This document shows positions 52,380-63,850 of a stretch of DNA of 64,000 nucleotides, piece after piece. The translations under genes were made by a program, and so were the position numbers. Location of the stretch: contig CAHIKZ030001820.1 of the NCBI GenBank assembly GCA_903632075.3, positions 237,501 through 301,500 on the forward strand. The letters run 5' to 3'. The stretch's first letter is position 1; every line of letters begins with the position of its first letter. The stretch comes from Acanthosepion pharaonis (Eukaryota; Mollusca; Cephalopoda; Sepiida; Sepiidae). The notes under the pieces are model-generated. The model did no database searches. It worked only from the letters and a program-made list of their open reading frames with translations, and was not told where the DNA came from.

Positions 52380-52940
52380 AAGTTATAATGCAGGGAAACA
52401 ATAGTAACTCAGATCTCCGCCATTTGAGAATTCCCTCATGGGTCAGTTTTGAAGCGACAGTTAACACATTACTACCGATGTTATATAAGGTAATATTGAA
52501 ACTTGTATTAAACTGTTTTATATAAAGTATTTCGACGTTATTTCCAATTAGATTTTTATACAATGTCGCTGTTATCTACATGTAAGTTTTACTTGGTTCA
52601 GGTAGTTCAGGTGTGGATATCTACGTGATTTTTATGACATTAATATCATGTATGTGTTTTTTTAGCCTTCAACTACATCCTATGTAGTAGTTTTGTTTAT
52701 TTTAAGATATGCTGTATTGTACGTGGCAACAGACTGGTGATTTAAAGATAAGGTTATTATTTGTTATTATAAGGTTCACATTTTTATATTTTCTAAAGTA
52801 TATTGCAAGTTTTACACATTTGCTGGATCGCCCCCTCCCGCTGAAATGCATTGTTTAATAATGTGCCGCATGCCGAATTCATCTTTTGCATAATTCTTTT
52901 GCATCTGATTGCAGTATAAAATGTTCGAAACAACAAACTA
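52380..52940 (-). pseudogene. PLE GIY-YIG endonuclease remnant
   Basis: On the minus strand: KSPVCCHVQYSIS and NYYIGC (about 52680-52740) mark the GIY-YIG core. The C-terminus NNVEILYIKQFNTSFNITLY, NIGSNVL (52440-52540) parallels EALYIKQLKPNLN of the 30- and 37-kb copies. The upstream end (QMQKNYAKDEFGMRHIIKQ) resembles 25480-25560. Confidence 0.6.
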
Positions 52941-53234
52941 TAAGTTAACCCAAGGTACATGCAAACTGTAATATTTCAGTTAGTATCAACACCTGGTTCC
53001 AGTTCGTCAGAATCATGTCCGCTTCAAGGTCTTATCTTGCTTCCTCGCTTAGACTAAGGCTCTCGCCTTCCGAAACGGAAATGCCATCTCCTACATGTTG
53101 TCTCTCTAAAACTACGCCCTCACCATTTGAGATTTTGATTCATTTTCTGTATTTTTCTCTCCGTGAAGTTAATGGAAAATTGGATGACGGATGTGTTCCC
53201 GGAGTAAGAAAGCTTTTCTTTTAACAAGTTTCAG

Positions 53235-53515
53235 AAACTTCGTTGGCATTGTCAGTTACGTTTCGGGCGTTGTACTCTTCAGCCTTCTTCAGGTGATTGA
53301 AATTTCAAACTGAACCCTTATATTTCCTTCACAAGGGTAGATTGTTCTAGTTCCACGTGTCATGCCTCTTCCGGATACCTCAGTATAGGTTGTTTACCTT
53401 CTCCAAGTTTTTGTTCTCCTCAGCTAGGCCATATATTGAACTCACAGCTCTTTGGGTCAGTAACTAGATTCAACCAACACTTTTATCCACTGAGCCAGGT
53501 GTTCTGAAGTGTATG
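53235..53515 (-). mobile_element. SINE family A, near full length
   Basis: Minus strand: CACCTGGCTCAGTGGATAAA (A box), GTGAGTTCAATATATGGCC (B box), GGAAGAGGCATGACACGTGG, CTTGTGAAGGAAATATAAGG, CACCTGAAGAAGGCTGAAG, CGCCCGAAACGTAACTGAC. Confidence 0.8.
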
Positions 53516-53837
53516 AATTTTGGGAACTTATAAACCCAATTTCTCAGTAACCTCTTATTACTAGAGCTTATATTGCAATTTTCTTTTTATTATCGTTTTT
53601 ATCTAGCACTTCGTATTACTGGTTCTCATATTGTATACATTTTTATGCTTGGCCGGCTTTGGACATTTTCTGTGGCCTAGCTTATATTTTCGCATTTTCC
53701 AGTGATGTTCTCTGCCTATTAATTCAGCTTCAATCCACAGGGGGAGGTGATCTCATTTTTCCCTCGATATGCTGTCAACCACGACTGATTTCTCCTCGTT
53801 GTACCGTTTCATGATTTTCCTGCAGTATTGCTGATGA
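53516..53837. other. No gene recognised
   Basis: Nothing supported. Confidence 0.4.
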
Positions 53838-53905
53838 AGACAACAATCCGAATAATGTAAATAATGTAAATAATTACAATACCTCATCTCAGAAATACAG
53901 ACCAT
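53838..53905 (+). mobile_element. SINE family A tail fragment
   Basis: gaagacaacaatccgaataa, tgtaaataatgtaaat, acctcatctcagaaatacag. Confidence 0.7.
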
Positions 53906-54144
53906 TTTCACAAATTAAAAGAGTACTTTGCAGTATATTAGTCACATAGACACTGGCAAATACCAGGTAAGGATTGGATTTCATTAAATCTTTATTCCGT
54001 GGAAAATCGCACCGTACTTGCATTACAAGGCAATATAAAACTCTCAAAGTCAGATTTAAATATAGTAGAAACAGAGTTTTTTGAAGGGTAGTCAGAAATG
54101 ATTTTGTCATTTTTATCTTCACGTTACTGGATGAATCCGGCTGC

Positions 54145-54150
<6 letters not shown>

Positions 54151-54191
<41 letters not shown>
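54151..54191. repeat. (AT)n microsatellite
   Basis: Pure AT run. Confidence 0.95.
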
Positions 54192-54197
<6 letters not shown>

Positions 54198-54209
54198 ATC
54201 TGAACAGTT

Positions 54210-54475
54210 TATGCGCCTTTTCTTTTCATATGATCATGGCTCTCCACATCTTCCTGTCCATTGTAGCACTTAATAAATTTTGTCTTTTTGCTACATTTAT
54301 TAAACCCTGTTCTGCCATCCATTTACTGAAGATAATCAAGTATGTTTTGTGCCGCTTTCCACTGTCCCGTTTTCCATCAATCTGTCCCTGTGAGTACCAG
54401 GTTTTCCAAACCCCCGTCCTCATCATGTGTCCCAGAAATTTTGTCTTTTGCTGATATTATGTATAAGTGACGTTT
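54210..54475 (-). pseudogene. RTE/BovB-type LINE C-terminal fragment
   Basis: Minus strand: LGHMMR-type region, then MMRTGVWKTWYSQGQIDGKR, KRHKTYLIIFSKWMAEQGL, NVAKRQNLLSATMDRKMWRA. This is the C-terminus found at 25974 and 48000. About 85 codons, frameshifted at the start. Confidence 0.75.
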
Positions 54476-54479
54476 TTGT

Positions 54480-55340
54480 TTCCATTTTTTATGAAAAAAA
54501 AATCATTGCTCAAAATTTGAGACCAATCGTCTTCTCAGAATATTTCTGTAGAACCATATTTCTCTTGATTAAAGTCTTCGGCATTTGTGAGGAGGTTGCC
54601 CAGCAGTGACTGGAGGACTGATATTAGATAACATTTCAGTACTTTATATTTGATTTTAACGAAATGTTCCTGCTTCTTAATACATTGATTAACTTTGGGA
54701 TGGTGTAGGACTGTTAAATAATTATGTTTGGAAAAAAATGCGTATTGTAATATACAGAAATGTACATTTTCATAGGCTACGATTTAAATTTATATAGATT
54801 ATAGGGTTCTTAAATTATTTACGTCGATCGCGTGTTAACTACACTAAGAGAAGTTTAGGTTTCCTTTTTATTGTACGTTAGGGGAATTTAATGGAGAGAA
54901 GACATAGAAATCCAGACAAATCCTCGTAATACCCTAAGCCAGGATCTAGTGTGTAAGTGGAATCTTGGGCAAGCGGTGTAGGGTCGATTGCAATGAACAG
55001 ACACACTAATTTCGATGGAAATTATGCCAAACCCGCACCTCATGAGACGTGCTATTGTCTTGAGCCGACGACGCTGATGTACAACATGCTAACATGGGAT
55101 TTGATTGAAATTAACCGGCTACTAGGTCATGTCCCATACAAAATTGAAAAGCCTATTCTACATTTGTACACTTATTTTAGGAAGGAGGTGATGGAATCGT
55201 GCATTTTCTCAAAGGAGACTGCGGTCAAATGAATGGAATGGCGTCGTAAGCAATGTTATAACAGATGGGGGATTCGATTGTTTGTATCGACAAATGTTAT
55301 TTTGGTATGCTAAACAACAGTTACATTATCTTTCTATCTA
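54480..55340. other. No gene recognised
   Basis: The 91-codon plus frame at 54957-55232 is open and has mixed composition (TCYCLEPTTLMYNMLTWDLI-like) but no recognised domain and no repeat match here. It could be chance or a decayed TE gene. Confidence 0.35.
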
Positions 55341-55343
55341 TCT

Positions 55344-55344
<1 letters not shown>

Positions 55345-55410
<66 letters not shown>
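55345..55410. repeat. (CA)n(TA)n microsatellite
   Basis: CA run to 55379, then TA. Confidence 0.95.
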
Positions 55411-55414
<4 letters not shown>

Positions 55415-55429
55415 CAAAAGTGAACATAG

Positions 55430-55560
55430 AAGTCAAAACTTAGAGGCGACAGTCTGTTTCATGCTATATGCAATCGGCAGGCCACGAGTGCTCTGAAGAT
55501 TGCCTCTAGCATGAAACAGACTGTCGCCCTAAATGTTCTGTTTACTTTATATATTTACAC
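55430..55560 (+). mobile_element. Inverted repeat with PLE-like core
   Basis: Perfect 21-bp arms (55445-55465 and 55508-55528) flank a 42-base loop. The right side holds CTGAAGA (55493-55499), hairpin TGC-CTCTA-GCA, GAAAC and ACAGACTGTC, similar in layout to the 15.9-kb motif. The outer stem I pairing is poor. Confidence 0.5.
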
Positions 55561-55624
55561 GCGCTCTATCTCTGACAGTGAGCACTTTATCCTATAAATA
55601 TAGCACACCTTAAGACTATATTTC

Positions 55625-55627
<3 letters not shown>

Positions 55628-55681
<54 letters not shown>
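55628..55681. repeat. (TA)n microsatellite
   Basis: Pure TA run. Confidence 0.95.
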
Positions 55682-55683
<2 letters not shown>

Positions 55684-55797
55684 CAGGAAACATACTTTTA
55701 TAGAAGTTTCAAGTTTCATTGAACAAGGAAAATTGTATCAGTTTTTTTATTCAGAATTTCTAATTTTCTTAGAGTTTCACATTTATAGCATGTTTCT

Positions 55798-56175
55798 GGG
55801 TATGACGAATAACTATCCGCCATTAATACTTCTAATCGGACGAACCTTGAACCACCTCTTAATTTCTATTGTTCCCCCTGTTTTATCCTGATCAATTAGG
55901 GCCCCAGCTATGGTCAAATAGTGAATCGCCAAACAATATAAAAGTATAAAAATAGAATTTTAAAGAAAAAATGCCAGCAATACATTTTATATAAAAATTA
56001 CGAACGATACATATTTATAATAAAATTTATAACAATACATTTTTAAAGGAGAATTAACATTACATTTTATAGTAAAGTGACCAACAATACATTTGATTGT
56101 CGCCATATATCAATTTTCAAAATGTTGATTTCGGCATTAAATAACCCACATGCCGCTAAACCAAATCAACCAACA
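55798..56175 (+). repeat. Dispersed repeat F, copy 2
   Basis: gtatgacgaataactatccg, gaaccacctcttaatt, gccccagctatggtcaaata, aatgccagcaatacatttta, ggcattaaataaccca all match 5612-6040 in order. Confidence 0.75.
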
Positions 56176-56429
56176 TTTTCATGGAGATTAACAGTTTATA
56201 TTTTATAGGAAAAAACAGTTTATCTTCCATGAAAACTAGTTCTCTGTGAGAGTGTACAAGCTGTATAATAGAACTTAGAAAATAACTCTTTGAAAATGTT
56301 AAAAGACAGACGAATTAGGCCATACGTTAAGTGAGATTCAAGCCTAATATCAAATCAGATAAAAGTGAATACAGACGCTGAATGCTGCTCTCGACGGCAT
56401 TTAAATAAAAAAGTGTTTAAGGGCGTTGA

Positions 56430-56900
56430 AACGGCTGCAGAGGTCTCGCCGTCTTTCTCGCCACAAAACCTTCCGTTTACAATTTGCTTCCGTTCATAAA
56501 ACTTGGGATGTGGATAAATGGAGGAAAGTTTTCTTTTCAGACGAGATAAAGTCGCCCTAGATGACGCAGACGGTTTTCAGCGTTACTGGCATGCAAAACA
56601 TGTTCGAAAAGAGATTTTCTCAACACGACACATTAGAGGTGAACCAATTATGGTCTGGGGTTGATTTTCGTAAAATAAGACTCTTGAGTTATAGAAGGTA
56701 AAATAATCATCAAACAGCTGCTAGTTACATTGGCATGTTAAGAAAGTCATCGATAATTACAATGTGGAGAAAACTGGATTTTCCAGCAGGAAAATGCTGC
56801 AATCTACAACGCTCGAAGGTAGAAGGAGTTTTCTTTTTTATGGGAAACAACATTCAGCTTTTGAGCCCACCACCGTGATCTCCAGATACAAGATTTTGCC
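56430..56900 (+). pseudogene. Tc1-type transposase remnant
   Basis: The plus strand reads SRHKTFRLQFASVHKTWDVD, KWRKVFFSDEIKS (first catalytic Asp in FSDE), then GFQRYWH and EPIMVWG across frameshifts. Later comes IFQQENAAIYNAR (about 56775-56815), where the second catalytic Asp of the QQDNA box has become Glu. No TIRs were found around it. A cut-and-paste transposase of the Tc1/mariner superfamily, dead. Confidence 0.8.
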
Positions 56901-57690
56901 CAGGAGTGTATACTGGCTTCAGAATTATTATTGTTATGGGTATTTTTGGTTTTGATCATATCCATAATGTTTGTGGGGGGGGAGTTTTAATTATTTTGTT
57001 ACATTTCAGATTGGATAATTTGTTTTGGATAGTAAATATTAATGCGTTATTATTTAGTATTATATCTCTGCATTTATCTGTTTTACCGTCATTGTTATTG
57101 TTGCTAATAATTTTATAATCCTTGTTACGCTTATGCAATTTTATGCCTTTAACGTAGCATTCTGGCTGAAACTATGAGATTATTGTAGGTCTTTGTACGT
57201 GTGTACTATGCATATTTATCCGCTAAGTAAGTAATGGAGGCTGCAGATTCTTAGAGCTCTTAAATAGGATCCTATAATTATTCCATATTTTATCCTGTTA
57301 GAATGGTGGGAATAAAAATTGGTAAGGGCATTCTCGTTGGTGTCTTTTCTGTAAACCTCCATCTGAAGGTCATTATTACTTTCAATAGCATGATATTCAC
57401 ATATGGTGATCCTGTTGTTAGACACCGATTCAAAGATAAAATATGTTGTGGGTTCGAAGTCATTACGTTTGTTTATATATATCAGTGAACATTCAGGTGA
57501 ACACCTGACGATGACAGACTGTTACATGCTTGGATACAATATTCAGCTCATAGGTGTTGTGTTTTGGATCGACTATTCATATACGATAGATAGCAGTATT
57601 GATTCAACTTCCATATTCCATATAAACCTTAATTATTTCTACACTGACCTGCTAGTTATGCTTCTGATATCTGATGCAAGGGATGTGGAT
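56901..57690. other. No gene recognised
   Basis: Short frames only; none with a motif. Confidence 0.4.
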
Positions 57691-57699
57691 ATAATTTGA

Positions 57700-57930
57700 G
57701 ACAATCCTCACCAGATTCGTCCAGCCACAGAACTGTTTCCGCTGTACCTTCCATCAGTTATTCCCGGTACACACGTGACAGTGTAGATCGGGCAAGTCTA
57801 CCTGCACCGGCTGTTTCATTCAAGCTTGATAGATGTTGTGTCTGTGCAGTGACCAATTTCGTCATCTGTCGTGATGATCATATGCACTTCGACTTGTCGT
57901 ACTTGTTAGCAAGCTTCTCCCGCTAGGTCA
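57700..57930 (-). pseudogene. Possible Tc1-type helix-turn-helix fragment
   Basis: The minus strand contains ARSTLSRVYRE then LMEGTAETVLWLDESGED. The first part resembles the second helix-turn-helix of Tc1 transposases (SRSTVSRVYxEY). Weak and short. Confidence 0.3.
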
Positions 57931-58102
57931 GTTACGACTGAGTAGAGAGATCTATCTTCACTGGGTGCCTATTGTTTTGGCTTTTTGATATATCTAAGTT
58001 TGGAAAAGCTCCATCTGTCGTAATGTTCTCAGAGACATACAAACACACCGTTTACCAACTATATGTAACAACTGAACAGAATCTTACTTATTATAAAACG
58101 CA

Positions 58103-58106
<4 letters not shown>

Positions 58107-58164
<58 letters not shown>
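58107..58164. repeat. (TG)n microsatellite
   Basis: About 58 bases of pure TG. Confidence 0.95.
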
Positions 58165-58166
<2 letters not shown>

Positions 58167-58743
58167 CGTTAATATATTGGATCGGATTTCCTACATTTTT
58201 CAACCGATTTCAACAAAACTTCACAGGACTATTTTGTGGTGGTTCTAACAGCGCCCAAAATGGGAAAATATAATTGTTTTTGCACAAAATCAATTTGAAA
58301 AACACGATTAAGAGACATCGTGAAAATGGAAGGGGACAACTCACATCGGGTTGTTTGTGTGTGTGGGTTCCTTTAAATATGGGAGCGGATTTCTTATATT
58401 TTTCAGCCGATAAAACACTTTTTTTTTGGCAGGTAGTGTTTCTTATTCTCTTGCACACTTTTGTCTTTATTTTTAACATTCAGAATGCTTTAAAAATTCC
58501 ATTTACAAGACAATTATTTATAATAAAATTCTATTCAATCGGTAGAGACTCATAACGATTGAAAACAATGTTTTTGTTTGAGTTTGATCAATTCGTAAAA
58601 AAAAAAAAACTAATTAAGACATGCGTGTCCGTCAACCTTAAAAAATAATCTTTGTCAATTTTATTTTTCAGTCTTTATGATGGTGAATACTTGATCTATC
58701 TCTTACTGTTATATCCCCGGGCAACGCCGGGCTCTACTGCTAG
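58165..58743 (+). mobile_element. Helitron-like non-autonomous element, 3' end
   Basis: The right end has a GC hairpin CCCGG-GCAACG-CCGGG (58716-58731), followed 8 bases later by CTAG (58740-58743) and T. This is the 3' hairpin plus CTRR terminus of Helitrons, inserted before T. The left boundary is not defined; sequence such as ggatcggatttcctac recurs as ggagcggatttcttat within it. No Rep/helicase coding is present. Confidence 0.7.
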
Positions 58744-60220
58744 TAGATAATACGAAGATTCGTAGACTATTGACTTTCTAGCGGGGGTATCGACGAGTCT
58801 AGGCTCCAAGCGTATATCTCTTAAAATAATAATCGCAGCCATGGCTCTGTGTCATCTGTTTCTACCATCCTTAGCACGACGCAATCCTTGTTTTCTAATT
58901 CCGGTGTCATACAGAGTTTATCGACGAAGAGTTTTGCTTTTTTGCACCATCGTCCTTTTTTTCGTTAATTTAAATTCCATAATATAAACTTATATAAACT
59001 TTTTCTTTACTTCCCCAGGAACGGCCACGAAGTCGAATTTGCGTTTTAAAGATTGCAACGATTATCTTCGATGGTGTCTCATATAATTGATCATTTGGTA
59101 TATGTCATTTCTGGCTTATATTTAGTGTTGTTGGCTATAGTCAACTGTACTAACAATCTTGCTTTTGTTAGTTAATTTGTTAAGAGGACTGCGATTATGG
59201 TAAATCCAAACAGTTGCATTTTGTATTTCATTACGGTCTAATTCTGCTTCGCACTATATTCAGCATTGACATGCAAAAAAAATAAAAAAAAAAAAATAAA
59301 AAAAAATAAGTGGAATAGTTTAAATATGAACTCATTTTACTTTGGCGACAAAATTAACACCTTGTTCATGTCATTATCTCCAAGAGGTACATTTGTTATC
59401 TAATTCATTTATTGCTAATTTATTTATTCCAGAATAATAACTGGAAAATAAATATGATATTTCCTTGTCTTTAAAGAAAATCTCTCATTGTTCTAGACTT
59501 TAATAAAGAGGGACGAATAAATGTACAAAGAAAAAAAAAAGAAAGAAGTTTGTTATTTAATTGCTCGACTAAGGAAAAGGTGCAAGGTCTCTTATCTCAT
59601 TTCGACTGACCACTTACTATAATGGGGTAATAAATTTACATTTCGATTCCCATAGAGATCTCAGATACAGCCAACAATTACGCTAAGTGTGAAGAACATT
59701 CTTTTCGTACACGTCGTTATATAAATGATTCCCACCTCGTTACTCAAGTCACTAACATTATTTCAGGATATTTAATTCATTCAAATGTGTGTACGCAATT
59801 TAAAAAAAAAAAGTTTAATTTTGATTGCTTTCATTCTAGTACGTGTACTTAAAAAGTATGGCGTGTACTTACGTCATATCTACTATTTTCAGAACGAATT
59901 GGGGTCAAATATACATCAAATATGGATTGAATTCCAACAAAATAAAAAGAAAGAACATATAGGAAATATTTTTCAATCTATCATTATTTTCTTAAATATT
60001 CATCCCAGAATGAAATATGAAGAAAAATAAGATCCAATTATTGTCTCTACTGTTCCGTCTTAAACTTATTCACCGTTCTCGGGATGGTTCTTGAATTGGC
60101 TTTAAAGATGGAAGCAAGAATATGGATTCTGGTACCATTACTGAAGACCTGAATGATCTTTATGGAATCGAAAATTATCGCAGGCGGTTACCTGATATGG
60201 TTAATTTTGCTGCCATGACC

Positions 60221-60222
<2 letters not shown>
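58744..60222. other. No gene recognised
   Basis: A solo copy of the ~72-bp unit of 61484-61790 lies at 59826-59895 (agtacgtgtacttaaaaagt). A-rich runs at 59275-59310. The 81-codon plus frame at 59785 has no motif. Confidence 0.4.

Positions 60223-60267
<45 letters not shown>
60223..60267. repeat. (TA)n microsatellite
   Basis: Pure TA run before a PLE terminus. Confidence 0.95.
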
Positions 60268-60272
<5 letters not shown>

Positions 60273-60480
60273 TTTGATAATGGTTTGAGTAAGCCGAAAG
60301 CTTAGATTTTATTAAAAAATAATGGATAAATATTGTGAATTTCTTTTTTCGGTTAATGATAATGTTATCAAACTTATCAGAAGATACGAAAAATTTTACA
60401 TAAAATAAATAGACAACACTTGTCTATATTATTTAATGAAACGTGTATAAATGAAAATATGCTGCCTAAATACATATATA
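60268..60480 (+). pseudogene. PLE terminal motif and N-terminus
   Basis: TTTGATAATGG-hairpin-CCGAAAGC with hairpin GGTTT-GAGT-AAGCC (60282-60295), then MDKYCEFLFSVNDNVIKLIR, RYEKFYIK, NETCIN-type region, then aaatacatatata into the TA array. Same order as 38060-38240. Confidence 0.7.
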
Positions 60481-60488
60481 CATATACA

Positions 60489-60495
<7 letters not shown>

Positions 60496-60552
<57 letters not shown>
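60496..60552. repeat. (TA)n microsatellite
   Basis: TA run at the LLPKY break point. Confidence 0.95.
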
Positions 60553-60556
<4 letters not shown>

Positions 60557-60568
60557 TTACTTAAATAT

Positions 60569-60725
60569 CGTTTTTTAGATAAACATGTGTGATTCTTTAA
60601 GAAAGGATCAATAAACGTTGATCATGTAATATAATGTTTTTGACGTGTATCTATAGTTGTTCATTTATTTAATCATTTGGAATACATCCGACATATAATA
60701 AAAAAATAAATTACGGTGATATATA
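60569..60725 (+). repeat. Direct repeat, copy 1
   Basis: Starts cgttttttagataaacatgt; contains gtgtatctatagttgttcat and ttggaatacat.cgac. Matches 61168-61306. Confidence 0.85.
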
Positions 60726-61167
60726 TAGTTTAAATAAACGAATAGGAAACGACTATCAATCTAACATGTTTCACTTTTTATTAAAGCATCATCAGAGAAT
60801 GAAAATAAGAAAAAAATAATAAATACATTCTGATATTTTTACTTTTGCGTTGTTTGATTTTCACTAGTTAAGAGAATTCGAGGTTTCGACTTGTTAATCA
60901 AACGTTGGCATAAATTATGGCATTTTGAATTCAATGAGAGACGACGTGATTCTTCGAAGCTCCATGAAAGTAATGGATTCCAAGCACCATTGAAAACTGC
61001 AAATATTGCTGTTTGTATGTACATGTATAATAATTCTATTTTTCTTTTATGTTGTTCATATGAAATTTTTGTTCGTAAATATATGTCTGTGTATTCATAT
61101 ATATCAAGTAGACATTATGCTTGCTGATTTTGCGCATTTTGTTTTGGGAACGTTTTTGCATACATGT

Positions 61168-61306
61168 CGTTTTTTTAGATAAACATGTGTGATTCTTTAA
61201 AAAAAGGTTTTTGAGGTGTATCTATAGTTGTTTATTTATTTAATCTTTTGGAATACATTCGACAAAAAAATTGTGTTTTTTTTTAAAATTACGGTGATAT
61301 TTGTAA
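61168..61306 (+). repeat. Direct repeat, copy 2
   Basis: Same sequence as 60569-60725 with about 30 bases deleted near 61202. Confidence 0.85.
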
Positions 61307-61483
61307 AATCAAAATTATGGTATTTTTTCCTTCTAGTATATTACAAGCTAGTTTAAAAGGTTGTCCATTCGTAAATCCCTTTTATGTTCTTACAAGTAGG
61401 TTTCATTTTTTGAGATGTTTCAACGATGTAAGTGCTGTTACGTTGTAAGTATTTTATTTGCTATGTACCGGCATTTTCAGTAT

Positions 61484-61790
61484 ATTTTATTCATGTACGT
61501 GTATATTGGAAAGTATGGCATTTACTTAAGTCATGTCTATTATTTTTAGTATATTCTTTCATCTAAATACGCATAGGTAAGAAAATAATAACCTATTATT
61601 AAGCCACATTTGCATTTTTTACTATTTTTCATTCAAGTATGAGTATGTAAGAAGACTATGACGCTTACTTCAATTGCGTCTATTATTATTGTTTCTGTAT
61701 TTCCTTTATTCACTTACGTGTACTTTAGAAAACAATGAGTGTGCTTAGGTCACGTCTACTATTTTCAATATTTTACTTTCATTAGAATAT
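61484..61790 (+). repeat. ~72-bp tandem repeat, four degenerate copies
   Basis: Units start near 61484, 61556, 61628 and 61706 with attca.gtacgtgta and share tggc.tttacttaagtc, tctattattttcagtat. A solo copy is at 59826. Confidence 0.75.
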
Positions 61791-61858
61791 GTTTTTCATC
61801 GATTTTTCTATGACATTATTTATAATATTTATCCTTTTTAATACATGTTTTTAATATA

Positions 61859-62718
61859 CAGGGTTATTAAAAAAGAATGAACCGTTTTCTGACGCATTGC
61901 TTCAGTTCTCAAGCATTTTTATGGAAGGAGACAGTAGCCATTTGAAAGAGGAGTTTTCTAAGTTTTCAATGGCTGCCAAAGGAACTGTAGTCGCATCGTA
62001 TCTCCGGCAACGTCCAGTTATTTCTTAACCCCCGGAATGGCGATTCCTCCTCAAAAGGCGTTCTGCGCCCTCGAGTTCGTGAAAACAAATCCGGTTGTCA
62101 CTGTGCAGTTTGTTTTTCGAAGACATTAATCCCCGTCCCCTAAGAATATTCGACGGTGGTTTAAACAGTTTCAAATGAGTGGGTGTCTTTGTAAAAGAAA
62201 AAAAAAATCCAGGACTACCACAAGTTTCGGGGGAACAAGTGGTGATAATCTGTTTTGCATTGGAGGGGTGTCCACGGAAGTCCAGGAATCGAGACAGCCG
62301 TGAGCATACGTCTACCTTTCAAACCTTAAAGACTACGCCCTGTTCAGGCACTTACTAAGACTTGGCTCTTTGGAGATGGCTTGCGATATCCCCAGGCATC
62401 ATCCTATGTGATCTTTTTATTGTCGGGATTTTTTCTTGTTTATGTTCAACCGCTACCCACTAACTTCGATGGCCTTAAACATCGAATACCAACCGCCATC
62501 AACTCATTGGATCGTGATATGTTGATACGCGTCTTGGAGGAATTCTATTATCGCATAGATGTTGCTCGTTCTGCAGGTTGTGGCCACAGTGAACATTAAA
62601 GACAAATAATAGTTGATTGTTAGTAGGATACTTGTGACTTGACTGGATTTTTCCATTGTTTTTCCATATTAAAATATTGCGTAATGAAATCGAGTCATAC
62701 TTTTTTTTAATAATCCTG
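61859..62718 (+). mobile_element. Mariner-type deletion derivative with both TIRs
   Basis: Ends: CAGGGTTATTAAAAAAGAAT at 61859 and its inverted counterpart ending aataatcctg at 62718, flanked by TATA and TA. Inside, the plus strand encodes the N-terminal helix-turn-helix part (QKAFCALEFVKTNPVVTVQF, SPKNIRRWFKQFQMSGCLCK, about 62055-62205) and a GRP-type linker. It then jumps to the extreme C-terminus (YVQPLPTNFDGLKHRIPTAI, MLIRVLEEFYYRIDV, GCGHSEH then stop, 62430-62599). The whole DDE catalytic domain is missing, so it could move only with help from an intact relative. Frame shifts are also present. Confidence 0.85.
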
Positions 62719-63484
62719 TATATTATATCCGAACTCAGGAACACAGCATTTTCCTCAATAAATTTTAATAGGAACTTCATCTGCATTTTTTTCCATTAAA
62801 GAAATACGTCTTTGTAGGATGTTAATCAATTCTTTTTTCCCATAAAACAAAATGAACCATATAACTGTTTATTAGTTTTGAAATTGTGTATCTATCGTAG
62901 CCAGACCGGCCTCATCATCGATAAGTTGAAAATGAAAGATCTGTGTTAAGATTCAATATTTCTAGCAGCCAAGTACCAATCAACCAAATAGAATGATTAA
63001 TTATCTTCTGTGACGGAGATTTGGTAACCGAAATGTTTTGGCCAAATTCACCTGCTGACACCAATCACCCGACCATCTTTTCGAATCTTTCATTCCTTTC
63101 AAACGCCGTATAGACAAAAGAGATTCGTTTCACAATTTTCCCGCCTTGAACTATTTTGGCATGTTCGTTGAAAGAGAGTAGTCATGGGAATTCGCGTTTC
63201 TTGGCTTCATTCACACGAACTTAGAGACATTAACCATTGTTCATAATTTACTGAGTTTAATTCCCTAATACAATGGCGAGGTAATTTGTGCAAAAGGGAA
63301 CAATTATTGGCAAATTTAGTAAAAAATATTCATGTAATTTAAATCTTGTTTTAACTCTTTTGATTAAACAGGACCAACTATCCAAAAGTTTTTTTTTTTA
63401 CCAACTTTATTAATATCTTATATTTTACGGGAAAATTCTACAAAACATTGGCTCTTCTTGCACAGACTAAAAAACACACCAAGA
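62719..63484. other. No gene recognised
   Basis: Nothing supported. Confidence 0.4.
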
Positions 63485-63735
63485 CGCCACGGAGGAGTAA
63501 TGGATAGCAGGTCAGATTGAGGAATCGGAGAGGCGATTTCGAATTCCAGTCGAAATCCATTACATTCACGTAAGTGCTAATAACATTGCAAAAGGTATGA
63601 ATCCTCTTCTTCGTCCCCACTAGCTATGAGTAAATAGCAGGACAGACTCTGTTCTATAGACTTGAGTGGCATTCGGTCTAGGAGAACGATAATTAAAACC
63701 CGGTCTGGAGAGTGTTGAGATCCGTCAGGCTCTCT
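63485..63735 (+). mobile_element. SINE family B/D, plus copy
   Basis: Head ggagtaatggatagcaggtc, B box tttcgaattccag, cattcacgtaagtgc, aaaggtatgaatcctc, agcaggacagactctgttct. Shares the body with 50875, 51985 and 47279. Confidence 0.75.
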
Positions 63736-63785
63736 TGCCCAAGAAACACCATTTCTGGTCTGCAGTACATATGGTGCCCCTAATG

Positions 63786-63787
<2 letters not shown>

Positions 63788-63847
<60 letters not shown>
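63788..63847. repeat. (TA)n microsatellite
   Basis: Pure TA run next to a gtgtttcgtt PLE-like end. Confidence 0.95.
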
Positions 63848-63850
<3 letters not shown>

